The translations under genes and the position numbers were made by a program. The notes under the pieces are model-generated. The model saw only the letters and a list, made by a program, of their open reading frames with translations. It was not told the origin of the DNA and made no database searches. DNA of 12,332 nt, taken from contig JAHEEQ010000015.1 in NCBI GenBank assembly GCA_024640585.1, forward strand, positions 1-12,332, written 5' to 3'. This DNA comes from Micrococcales bacterium (GTDB lineage: Bacteria > Actinomycetota > Actinomycetes > S36-B12 > UBA5976). Positions 7,382 to 12,332 of this stretch are shown one piece after another (position 1 is the stretch's first letter; every line of letters begins with the position of its first letter).

Positions 7382-9499
7382 ATGAAAAAAATCGAAAATA
7401 GAAATAAACATCGGCAATCAATAGTGGCCCAGTCAATTTTGGTGGCTTGCTTGGCAGGTGCATTTTTGCCATGCCATGTTCTTGCGCAGTCAACAACGAC
7501 AGACGATCAAATTGACACAGGCGTATCAAAAACGGAAGTGCCTACAACCAAGCAGTTGATCAATCGTTCGGCCTTGGAGCAAACTCTGGCCACCGATGGC
7601 AGCGAAGCCGTTAAAGATGTTGCAGGAGTTTCATCTTCTACATCGCAGGGCGCTGCAAACCCTGCAACCAGCATTCGTGGCCTACAACTTAACTTGTATT
7701 CAAACTATCGATTGAATGGCGGTTTACCAACTACAGGCATTGTTGGCGTGCCGATGGAAAACAAAGAGGCCGTCGAAGTTTTGAAAGGTGCAAACGCACT
7801 CCAGTTTGGTTTGGCCAATCCTGCTGGTATTATCAATTACGTGACCAAACGCGCAAAAGACAAAGACATCTCATCGGTTTCTTTGAATGGCAATTCTTTT
7901 GGCCAATACGGCGCTTCAGTAGATTTGGGGCGCAAGTTTGGCACAGATCGCGAATTTGGAATTCGAATCAATGCAGCTGCGCAGCACTTAGAGACAGGTG
8001 TCGACGGAGCTAATGGCCATGGTGAGTTCTTCAGTTTGGCAGGTGACTGGCAAGTTTCCAAAGATCTAGCCATCAAGTTTGACTATGAAAAAATTAGCAA
8101 AGATGTGATTGAACAAGCTCAAATTAGGGTTGCCAACAGAATAAATGGTGTCATTGCTGTGCCACTGCCTCCAGATCCAAGAGTACTGTTGTCGGGTCCT
8201 TGGGCTTATTACCGTCCAAGAACTGAAAATGTTGACCTTAAGGCTGAATACAAAATTTCACCTGAATGGAAAATGCTAGCCGAATATGGCGAATCCAACT
8301 CAGTCAGAGAAGAGCGTAAAACAGACCAAATTTATTTTACAGACGCAGCATCCGTACTGTCGGGACTGGGTAAGGACTCTATCAATCTGGTGAAAGACCA
8401 GCAATACCATAATAAATTTTACAGAGCAGAGTTTTATGGAAAACTCAAAGTAGCAGACCTTGAGCATGATTTAACTGTGGGTTATTCAAGCTCTGAACGT
8501 GCACAGAATATTCCTAACACGGTGACTGCAGCTCAACTGCCGATTAATATTTATGCACCTGTCATACGTACTTCCACACCAGTGGCGCCATCTAGTATCC
8601 AGCCAGCTACTTCCTATTATCCTACTGTTAGTTCAGATGCTGGTGCCTATTTATATGATTCAATCAAGCTGACAGACAAATCCAAGTTAACACTAGGTGT
8701 TCGCAGTACAAAATATTTTTACTCAGCCGTGGATCAAAAAACCAATTACTACACTGAGAAAAATTACAACATCAACTCACCTGCTGCAGGCTTGAGCTAT
8801 GACTTTGCGCCACGCTCAACAGTTTACGCAAGTGTTATGTCATCGTTTGAAGATGGTGGTGCTGCGCCTTACGGCACCACTAACCAATATCAAATCTTAG
8901 AACCAACAGCAGCCAAACAACGCGAAGTAGGTCTCAAGACATCTTATTGGCCTGGTGTTCGCTCAAGTGTGACTTATTTCAGCATTGAGCGTGCTAACAA
9001 CGTGACGGTTTCGAATGCGAATAAAACAACTACATTCGTTCGCGACGGCAATGTGATCTACGAAGGAGTTGAAACGACTCACTCAGTCACATTTGATAAA
9101 AATTGGGGTGTCGACATTGCCGGTCAATGGTTGAAGGCAGAGCAGAATCCTGACTTGAATTTAGCACTGTCTGGTAAGCGTCCTCCAGGTATTCCAAATC
9201 TTTCGGGTAATGTTCGCTTGGTTCATACATCGACAGATGTTCCTGGTCTTAAATTGAATTTGGGTGCCAACTACATGAGCTCGAAATTCGTAGACAGCTA
9301 TGAATCTGCATCGATCAATGCATTCACGGTCTATTCGCTCGGCGGTAGTTATGCAACAAGTATCCAAGGCAGAAAAACAATGTTCACCACACAGGTCGAC
9401 AATTTAACCAACCTGCGGTATTGGAGTGGCGTGAATGGAACTACTTACGCGGTTGGTTTGCCACGAAGTTTGAAGTTCAACGTCAAGATGGATATTTAA
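7382..9499 (+). CDS. TonB-dependent siderophore-type receptor
   Basis: Outer-membrane gated channel powered by TonB-ExbBD. The 705 residues fit the siderophore receptor family. A signal peptide ends near HVLAQS (about residue 36). The plug domain (about 50-160) shows SALEQTLATDGSEAVKDVAGV, TSIRGLQLNLYSNYRLNGG, VEVLKGANALQFGLANPAG and GIINYVTKRA, the standard plug motifs. The rest is a beta-barrel with alternating strands, ending PRSLKFNVKMDI. I could not identify a convincing TonB box between the leader and the plug. No extra signalling domain is present, so control is probably by the nearby two-component system rather than a FecIR-type switch. Its start is supported by AGGAG. The cargo cannot be read from sequence; ferric chelates are most likely given the PepSY protein upstream. 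Confidence 0.95.
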   Translation: MKKIENRNKHRQSIVAQSILVACLAGAFLPCHVLAQSTTTDDQIDTGVSKTEVPTTKQLINRSALEQTLATDGSEAVKDVAGVSSSTSQGAANPATSIRGLQLNLYSNYRLNGGLPTTGIVGVPMENKEAVEVLKGANALQFGLANPAGIINYVTKRAKDKDISSVSLNGNSFGQYGASVDLGRKFGTDREFGIRINAAAQHLETGVDGANGHGEFFSLAGDWQVSKDLAIKFDYEKISKDVIEQAQIRVANRINGVIAVPLPPDPRVLLSGPWAYYRPRTENVDLKAEYKISPEWKMLAEYGESNSVREERKTDQIYFTDAASVLSGLGKDSINLVKDQQYHNKFYRAEFYGKLKVADLEHDLTVGYSSSERAQNIPNTVTAAQLPINIYAPVIRTSTPVAPSSIQPATSYYPTVSSDAGAYLYDSIKLTDKSKLTLGVRSTKYFYSAVDQKTNYYTEKNYNINSPAAGLSYDFAPRSTVYASVMSSFEDGGAAPYGTTNQYQILEPTAAKQREVGLKTSYWPGVRSSVTYFSIERANNVTVSNANKTTTFVRDGNVIYEGVETTHSVTFDKNWGVDIAGQWLKAEQNPDLNLALSGKRPPGIPNLSGNVRLVHTSTDVPGLKLNLGANYMSSKFVDSYESASINAFTVYSLGGSYATSIQGRKTMFTTQVDNLTNLRYWSGVNGTTYAVGLPRSLKFNVKMDI

Positions 9500-9531
9500 T
9501 TCACCCTGATTCAACTTAATTCGAAGCCAGC

Positions 9532-9570
9532 GTCCTAGCGAGAATCTTCTCGCTAGGACATTTGCTTTTT
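9532..9570 (+). terminator. Rho-independent terminator after receptor gene
   Basis: GTCCTAGCGAGAA (9532-9544) and TTCTCGCTAGGAC (9547-9559) are perfect complementary arms around TC, giving a stem of about 12 bp. A T-rich run (TTTGCTTTTT, 9561-9570) follows. It should end the receptor transcript. It sits immediately before the next gene's possible starts. Confidence 0.85.
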
Positions 9571-9591
9571 ATGAATTCAAAATTTATTACC

Positions 9592-10356
9592 ATGAAAAAA
9601 AATCTGATTCTGGTATTGCTACTTATTTCATCAAACTTCGTTTATGCGGCACTGCAGGATGAAATTCAGGTTTATACCGATGACATCAATTCTCCTGGTG
9701 AGTGGGGCGTTGAGTTGCACATTAACACCACACCGAGAGGCTTGCGTCAAACTTCGTATGTTGGTGAAATCGTGAATCACCATGGTCTGAGGCTGACGCC
9801 AGAAGTTTCTTATGCATTAACTCACTCATTGGAGTTGGGCATGTACATTCCCATGGTTCGTACAGGCGATGCTAATTGGACTGTTGCAGGTAGCAAACTG
9901 CGGTTGAAATGGCTCCCTCTTCAAGCGCAGGAGGCGGCGGGTTTTTTTGGAGGTGTTAACTTTGAGTTATCTCAAGTCAAGCCGCAATTTGCTCAATCAG
10001 CGAAGAGCCTTGAAATGCGAAACATCTTTGGATGGAAAAATAATGAATGGCTCCTTGCGATCAATCCTATTTTTGGATGGGATCTTTCTCCTAGTTTCCA
10101 GCATCACTCACCCGACTTTACATTAGCTACCAAAATATCCCGTAGCTTTTCTCAAACAGTTGCAATGGGACTTGAGTACTACAACGGCAGGGGACAGCTT
10201 AATCAACGCTTGCCAAGCAACATTCAAGACAAAATGTTGTTTGGCGTTTTGGATTATGAGGGGAAACTTTTTAATTTCAATTTTGGCATTGGAAAAGGCA
10301 TGACCAAGGCGACAGATCCTTGGACCCTCAAAGCCGTAGTGGATCTACCGATTTAG
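9592..10356 (+). CDS. Predicted outer-membrane beta-barrel protein
   Basis: Exported protein of 254 residues with a clean signal peptide (MKKNLILVLLLISSNFVYA). The mature part has alternating aromatic/hydrophobic strands typical of a small outer-membrane barrel: LEYYNGRG, FGVLDYEGKLFNFNFGIG, and an ending in LKAVVDLPI. It resembles the loosely defined MetA-pathway/transporter barrels seen in Proteobacteria, but I cannot name a family with certainty. I chose ATG 9592 because the signal peptide starts there. ATG 9571 and TTG 9562 are in frame but lie in or against the terminator, and no start has a clear ribosome site. It may be read through from the receptor gene or have a promoter inside the receptor 3' end. 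Function is unknown; by position it may be an accessory pore or surface protein of the uptake system. Confidence 0.8.
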   Translation: MKKNLILVLLLISSNFVYAALQDEIQVYTDDINSPGEWGVELHINTTPRGLRQTSYVGEIVNHHGLRLTPEVSYALTHSLELGMYIPMVRTGDANWTVAGSKLRLKWLPLQAQEAAGFFGGVNFELSQVKPQFAQSAKSLEMRNIFGWKNNEWLLAINPIFGWDLSPSFQHHSPDFTLATKISRSFSQTVAMGLEYYNGRGQLNQRLPSNIQDKMLFGVLDYEGKLFNFNFGIGKGMTKATDPWTLKAVVDLPI

Positions 10357-10373
10357 TATACAAGTTCTTTAAT

Positions 10374-10946
10374 TTAGAGTAACTCAACTGCAGCCTTCAA
10401 CTGGCTTGGGCTTGAATACAGGTATGCCGCTGTAGTTTGGATGCTGCGGTGCCCAGCCAAGGTCTTCAAGATGTGGATCGCTGTGCCCTTGTTGGCCAGT
10501 GATGTCAAAAATGTTCTGCGGCCACTGTGGCTGCTGGCGCCTTCCAGGCCAGCACCCTCGTATAACAGCGCAAACGTTTGTGCCAGGCTGTTTGCACTAA
10601 AACCTACTTTGATGCTTTTCTGGCTGGCAAAAAATGGGTAGCTGCGATCCACACACCGTGCCTGTGCTGCGTAGGCTTGCAGTTCCTCGCGCAGTTTGAT
10701 GTTGATGAAAACAGTGCGTGCGTGACGTCCTTTGGTCATGTCGGGCAGCAAGCGGATTTCATCTTTCACAGTGCCGTCCAAATTCATCACATCGCTCCAG
10801 CGCAGGCAAGCGACTTCACCAATTCTTAATCCAGCTAGGTGCGTGAGCAGCATCATGCTTCTGTTACGAGCTGCGTACTTGCGTGTATTGATGTAGTCCA
10901 GTACGAGTGTTATCTCGTTTTTTGTCAGTGTTTTTGCCTGTGCCAT
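10374..10946 (-). CDS. Short tyrosine recombinase/integrase (catalytic domain only)
   Basis: Site-specific recombinase of the phage-integrase/XerC-like family, 190 residues. All catalytic residues are visible: Arg41 (GLRIGE), Lys72 (TKGRHART), His140-x-x-Arg143 (SSHSGRRTF), His166 (LAGHRSIQTTAAY) and nucleophile Tyr175. The N-terminal SAM-like core-binding domain, which normally adds about 100 residues, is absent. The strong ribosome site AAAGGAG, 7 nt before the ATG, shows this is the true start, so the short form is not a truncation artefact. Similar short integrases are known in Burkholderiales. It converges on the outer-membrane gene with a 17-bp gap and no hairpin. One 60-bp stretch (10501-10560) is about 62% G+C, well above nearby genes, suggesting transfer. 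Possible roles are element integration, cassette shuffling or replicon dimer resolution using sites in the adjacent non-coding region. Confidence 0.92.
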   Translation of the reverse strand: MAQAKTLTKNEITLVLDYINTRKYAARNRSMMLLTHLAGLRIGEVACLRWSDVMNLDGTVKDEIRLLPDMTKGRHARTVFINIKLREELQAYAAQARCVDRSYPFFASQKSIKVGFSANSLAQTFALLYEGAGLEGASSHSGRRTFLTSLANKGTAIHILKTLAGHRSIQTTAAYLYSSPSQLKAAVELL

Positions 10947-11015
10947 TCAAGTTCTCCTTTAATCATGTGTTTGCGTTAATTGCATTGTGTTTTCACATAT
11001 TTATCAGAGCAACCT

Positions 11016-11041
11016 GAGTCCCGCCAAAGTGTCGGGTTACC
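11016..11041. repeat. Composite repeat A (CCCG-spacer-CGGGTTACC)
   Basis: GAGTCCCG, a 9-bp spacer CCAAAGTGT, then CGGGTTACC. The CCCG/CGGG inner arms are inverted. It matches repeat B (11431-11457) over CCCG, CCAA and TCGGGTTACC. It lies about 70-95 bp upstream of the integrase start, a common place for recombination or operator sites. Confidence 0.5.
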
Positions 11042-11096
11042 TAACTAGAGCAGGGCGACTTGGACTGACTGTGGATAACTTTTTGGCGGTTTTTTT
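11021..11096 (+). terminator. Possible intrinsic terminator of an unannotated RNA
   Basis: CCGCCAAA (11021-11028) and TTTGGCGG (11082-11089) are perfect 8-bp inverted arms, followed directly by seven T residues (11090-11096). The 53-nt loop is long for a classical terminator, so this may instead be the closing stem of a small RNA, or chance. Confidence 0.3.
11070..11078 (-). promoter_or_regulatory. DnaA box
   Basis: TGTGGATAA, the exact complement of the consensus DnaA box TTATCCACA. It is followed by CT, as are the other two copies nearby. Confidence 0.6.
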
Positions 11097-11158
11097 CTTC
11101 AATGATTTCAACGCTCAATCAGTGAAATCTATTAAAAGCATAATTTTTCGTGATTTTT

Positions 11159-11167
11159 ATTGGATAA
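11159..11167 (-). promoter_or_regulatory. Degenerate DnaA box
   Basis: ATTGGATAA, matching the consensus complement at seven of nine positions. TGGATAACTC here (11161-11170) repeats exactly 20 bp later, two helical turns away. Confidence 0.45.
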
Positions 11168-11178
11168 CTCCCATGTGC

Positions 11179-11187
11179 TGTGGATAA
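11179..11187 (-). promoter_or_regulatory. DnaA box
   Basis: A second exact TGTGGATAA. It has the same orientation as the other two boxes, and all lie beside the AT-rich stretch. Confidence 0.6.
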
Positions 11188-11408
11188 CTCGCGCAGACTG
11201 ACGAGCAAGCCCTACAAGCGCTGATCACGTGAGCCAGCACCCAGAGTATTCGAGCTGTGCAAACGATGCGCTATAGCGCGTTTTAATGCGTGGATTTTTG
11301 CGTGAACGCATGCAATTTATGCGAGTAGTGCGGTTGCTAACTGCTGACCGAATGGGTCTAGCAAATCTAAAAAAATTGCGCTGCGAAAATTTTTGAAATG
11401 AAATTGTC

Positions 11409-11422
11409 ATCACCATGGTGAT
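11409..11422. promoter_or_regulatory. 14-bp perfect palindrome, operator candidate
   Basis: ATCACCATGGTGAT is a perfect palindrome about 100 bp upstream of the DUF6876-like gene. Its size suits a dimeric helix-turn-helix repressor. No such regulator is in the window. Confidence 0.35.
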
Positions 11423-11430
11423 ATTTACTC

Positions 11431-11457
11431 GGTACCCGTCCAAGTTATCGGGTTACC
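11431..11457. repeat. Composite repeat B (GGTACCCG-spacer-CGGGTTACC)
   Basis: GGTACCCG (11431-11438) and CGGGTTACC (11449-11457) form near-perfect inverted arms (one base gap) around a 10-bp spacer TCCAAGTTAT. It shares TCGGGTTACC exactly with repeat A about 415 bp to the left. It precedes the DUF6876-like gene. Confidence 0.5.
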
Positions 11458-11525
11458 AAATGTCGGTTGTCCATTTGCGAGTCTGAAAACAAACTGTGTC
11501 CATGCAAGCAATTAAGGACACGGAA

Positions 11526-11882
11526 ATGAAGAAATTTGATGCAACCCAACTCTCACAATTTATTGGCACTACGGGCTATTACCGAATTAGTCGCAGACAC
11601 CTGCTAACTGATGGCACCAAGTACTTGGCGGAAGCTGCGGAGTGCTTTTGGATGATGGATGCGATTGCCAGTCACTTATGCGAAATCGAAACGAGGGACT
11701 GGTTTGTCTCGGTTCGCGTTCAAGTCACGGAGAGCAGAGCTGTAATGATCTATGAAGACGGCAACGGTAATGAGCACGCTCGACAAGAGATTCCCTACAC
11801 AGACTTTCCAATCAGCACGATCACGTTTTACGCCTGCTGGGATGGTGAGCACTGGGTGATCATGCTGCCTAGTGAGTATTGA
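11526..11882 (+). CDS. DUF6876-like protein of unknown function
   Basis: Small cytosolic protein (118 residues) that I recognise by its pattern as DUF6876-like: LLTDGTKYLAEAAECFWMMD in the first half, then IYEDGNGNEH, IPYTDFPISTITFYACWDG and a terminal VIMLPSEY. Members are commonly met on plasmids and integrated elements; no biochemical role is known to me. I chose ATG 11526 because AAGGA lies 7 nt upstream. The in-frame GTG 11496 and ATG 11502 have no ribosome site and would add residues not typical of the family. No signal peptide or membrane segment is seen. It lies downstream of the origin-like region with an operator-like palindrome and repeat B before it. Its 3' end overlaps a small minus-strand ORF by 14 bp. 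Confidence 0.82.
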   Translation: MKKFDATQLSQFIGTTGYYRISRRHLLTDGTKYLAEAAECFWMMDAIASHLCEIETRDWFVSVRVQVTESRAVMIYEDGNGNEHARQEIPYTDFPISTITFYACWDGEHWVIMLPSEY

Positions 11883-12036
11883 TCTTGCTAGGTCCAGCCT
11901 GGATGCTATGAAAGCCCCACTGAGCCCATAGCAACCATCGCGCGTCCTGCGCGTTCATGGCCCGAACTTCAGTTTTTATGACTTGACTTCGGCCATTAAC
12001 CTTGGCTTTAACTGATGCTTGATAGGTGTTCATCAT
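11869..12036 (-). CDS. Small 55-residue ORF, unknown function
   Basis: I found this by reading the minus strand; it begins MMNTYQASVKAKVNGRSQ and ends GFHSIQAGPSKINTH. The composition is protein-like: a basic beta-type start, then VRAMNAQDARWLLWAQWGF resembling an amphipathic helix rich in Trp and Ala. A TAA directly precedes the first ATG (12036), so the start is fixed to that ATG or the next one (12033). No good ribosome site is visible. It converges with the DUF6876-like gene, overlapping its last 14 bp. The intrinsic terminator at 12069-12092 lies just upstream, so it needs its own promoter or read-through. Small proteins of this look occur on phages and plasmids; I cannot assign a function. 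Without it the 11883-12068 stretch would be empty. Confidence 0.55.
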   Translation of the reverse strand: MMNTYQASVKAKVNGRSQVIKTEVRAMNAQDARWLLWAQWGFHSIQAGPSKINTH

Positions 12037-12041
12037 TTACT

Positions 12042-12057
12042 TATCATGCGCGTGATA
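12042..12057. promoter_or_regulatory. Imperfect palindrome before the 55-residue ORF
   Basis: TATCATGCGCGTGATA has 5-bp inverted arms and a GCGC centre, with one mismatched pair. It lies 6 bp upstream of the ORF start and over a weak promoter-like TTGTGC-17-ATGATA on the minus strand, so it could be an operator. Confidence 0.3.
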
Positions 12058-12068
12058 GCAAGGCGCAC

Positions 12069-12092
12069 AAAAAAGCCAGCGCGAAGCTGGCT
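12069..12092 (-). terminator. Rho-independent terminator of the 68-residue gene
   Basis: Read on the minus strand, AGCCAGC and GCTGGCT form a 7-bp stem with a 5-nt loop, followed by six T residues. It lies 23 bp after the stop of the upstream minus-strand gene. Confidence 0.85.
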
Positions 12093-12114
12093 AGTGGGTA
12101 GGATTCATATTAGC

Positions 12115-12321
12115 TCAATGGGGTGACTGCTGTGCTTCTTGGTCACGCAGCTTGATTAAATCAGCCGCGGTCAATTCAACGGTCTTGCCATCAACAGCAA
12201 CAACAATACCTGTGTTAGTTTTGATAGCAAGATCTTGGGCTGCACGGGCAGCTCGTTCCATGGCTGCGAATGAGCCTGCTAAATCTGGATCAGTTGAAGT
12301 GCGAATGTCTTTGGTGTTCAT
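12115..12321 (-). CDS. Small 68-residue protein, unknown function
   Basis: Complete small gene: GGAG lies 6 nt before the ATG and an intrinsic terminator follows its stop. The product has an acidic/Ala-rich N-terminal helix (about residues 12-35: LAGSFAAMERAARAAQDLA), then a strand-turn-strand-helix element IVVAVDGKTVELTAADL, and a polar tail. It has no signal peptide, cysteines or membrane segment. Such small helix plus beta-hairpin proteins are common as antitoxin-like or regulatory proteins on accessory elements, but no toxin partner is visible: its upstream side is cut by the window edge and the downstream neighbour is the 55-residue ORF. I do not recognise the family with confidence. Confidence 0.7.
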   Translation of the reverse strand: MNTKDIRTSTDPDLAGSFAAMERAARAAQDLAIKTNTGIVVAVDGKTVELTAADLIKLRDQEAQQSPH

Positions 12322-12332
12322 TTGTTACTCCA

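Larger units (their letters stand above)
10947..11525. other. Gene-free origin-like / recombination region
   Basis: About 580 bp without a believable gene lie between the leftward integrase and the rightward DUF6876-like gene. The region holds two perfect DnaA boxes and one degenerate one, an AT-rich stretch (about 11090-11167), two composite repeats sharing TCGGGTTACC near its edges, a long-looped stem ending in T7, and palindromes TCACGTGA, GCGCTATAGCGC and ATCACCATGGTGAT. A cluster of irregularly spaced ATGCG/TGCGT units lies at 11266-11332. Together this looks like a plasmid-type origin or a recombination/regulatory hub; no replication-initiator gene is in the window. Confidence 0.5.

Noticed and set aside
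10578..10829. Plus-strand ORF opposite the integrase
   Set aside because: The minus-strand integrase has a full catalytic set and a strong ribosome site; this frame has neither.
10987..11187. Plus-strand ORF of 66 codons in the gene-free region
   Set aside because: It spans the DnaA boxes, repeat A and a T-tract, has a composition unlike a protein and no ribosome site.
11225..11443. Minus-strand ORF of 72 codons in the gene-free region
   Set aside because: Arg/Asn/Ser-rich with no family resemblance, runs across palindromes and repeat B, and lacks a ribosome site.
11016..11457. CRISPR array or integron attC sites
   Set aside because: Only two imperfect repeats 415 bp apart with no regular spacers; they lack the attC R/L box layout, and the recombinase lacks the extra IntI domain.
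10947..11525. Main chromosomal oriC
   Set aside because: DnaA boxes are few and none of the usual neighbours (dnaA, dnaN, gidA, parAB) is present; a plasmid-type or element-borne function is more likely.

Overview
The window looks like a betaproteobacterial (Burkholderiales-type) chromosome segment. It carries a Bug/TctC-type solute-binding protein, a family greatly expanded in that order, and a short tyrosine recombinase of a type I associate with Burkholderiales genomes and plasmids. Base composition is AT-leaning over the left 10 kb and visibly more GC-rich in parts of the integrase gene. This suggests a low-GC freshwater-type lineage with an acquired right-hand segment. The taxonomic guess is an inference.

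Left region (1-1700, minus strand): a response regulator and a sensor histidine kinase with overlapping stop and start codons (ATGA). The kinase runs off the left edge. By eye both belong to the CusR/CusS-like branch of OmpR-family systems. They are transcribed divergently from the next block across about 200 bp that contains an inverted repeat.

Central region (1926-10356, plus strand): a compact run of envelope genes. In order these are a type-1 ABC solute-binding protein, a PepSY membrane protein of the siderophore-iron-reductase type, an NMT1/SsuA-like binding protein, a YncE-like beta-propeller, a Bug/TctC binding protein, a TonB-dependent siderophore-type receptor and a predicted outer-membrane barrel. 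All carry export signals or membrane segments. No permease or ATPase is present. A plausible reading is a two-component-controlled system for capturing a metal chelate: outer-membrane entry by the receptor, reduction at the inner membrane by the PepSY protein, and binding of ligand or freed chelator by the three periplasmic proteins. An 11-bp sequence (TGAATCTGAAT) occurs once before the first gene and twice around the receptor promoter, so it is a candidate regulator site.

Right region (10374-12332): an accessory module. It holds a minus-strand tyrosine recombinase lacking the N-terminal domain, a gene-free stretch of about 580 bp, a DUF6876-like gene, an untracked 55-residue minus-strand ORF, an intrinsic terminator and a 68-residue minus-strand gene. 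The gene-free stretch has two perfect DnaA boxes plus a degenerate one, an AT-rich stretch, several palindromes, and two composite repeats resembling recombinase or operator sites. It reads like an origin or recombination region of a plasmid-derived or integrated element. The right edge cuts just upstream of the last gene's start.
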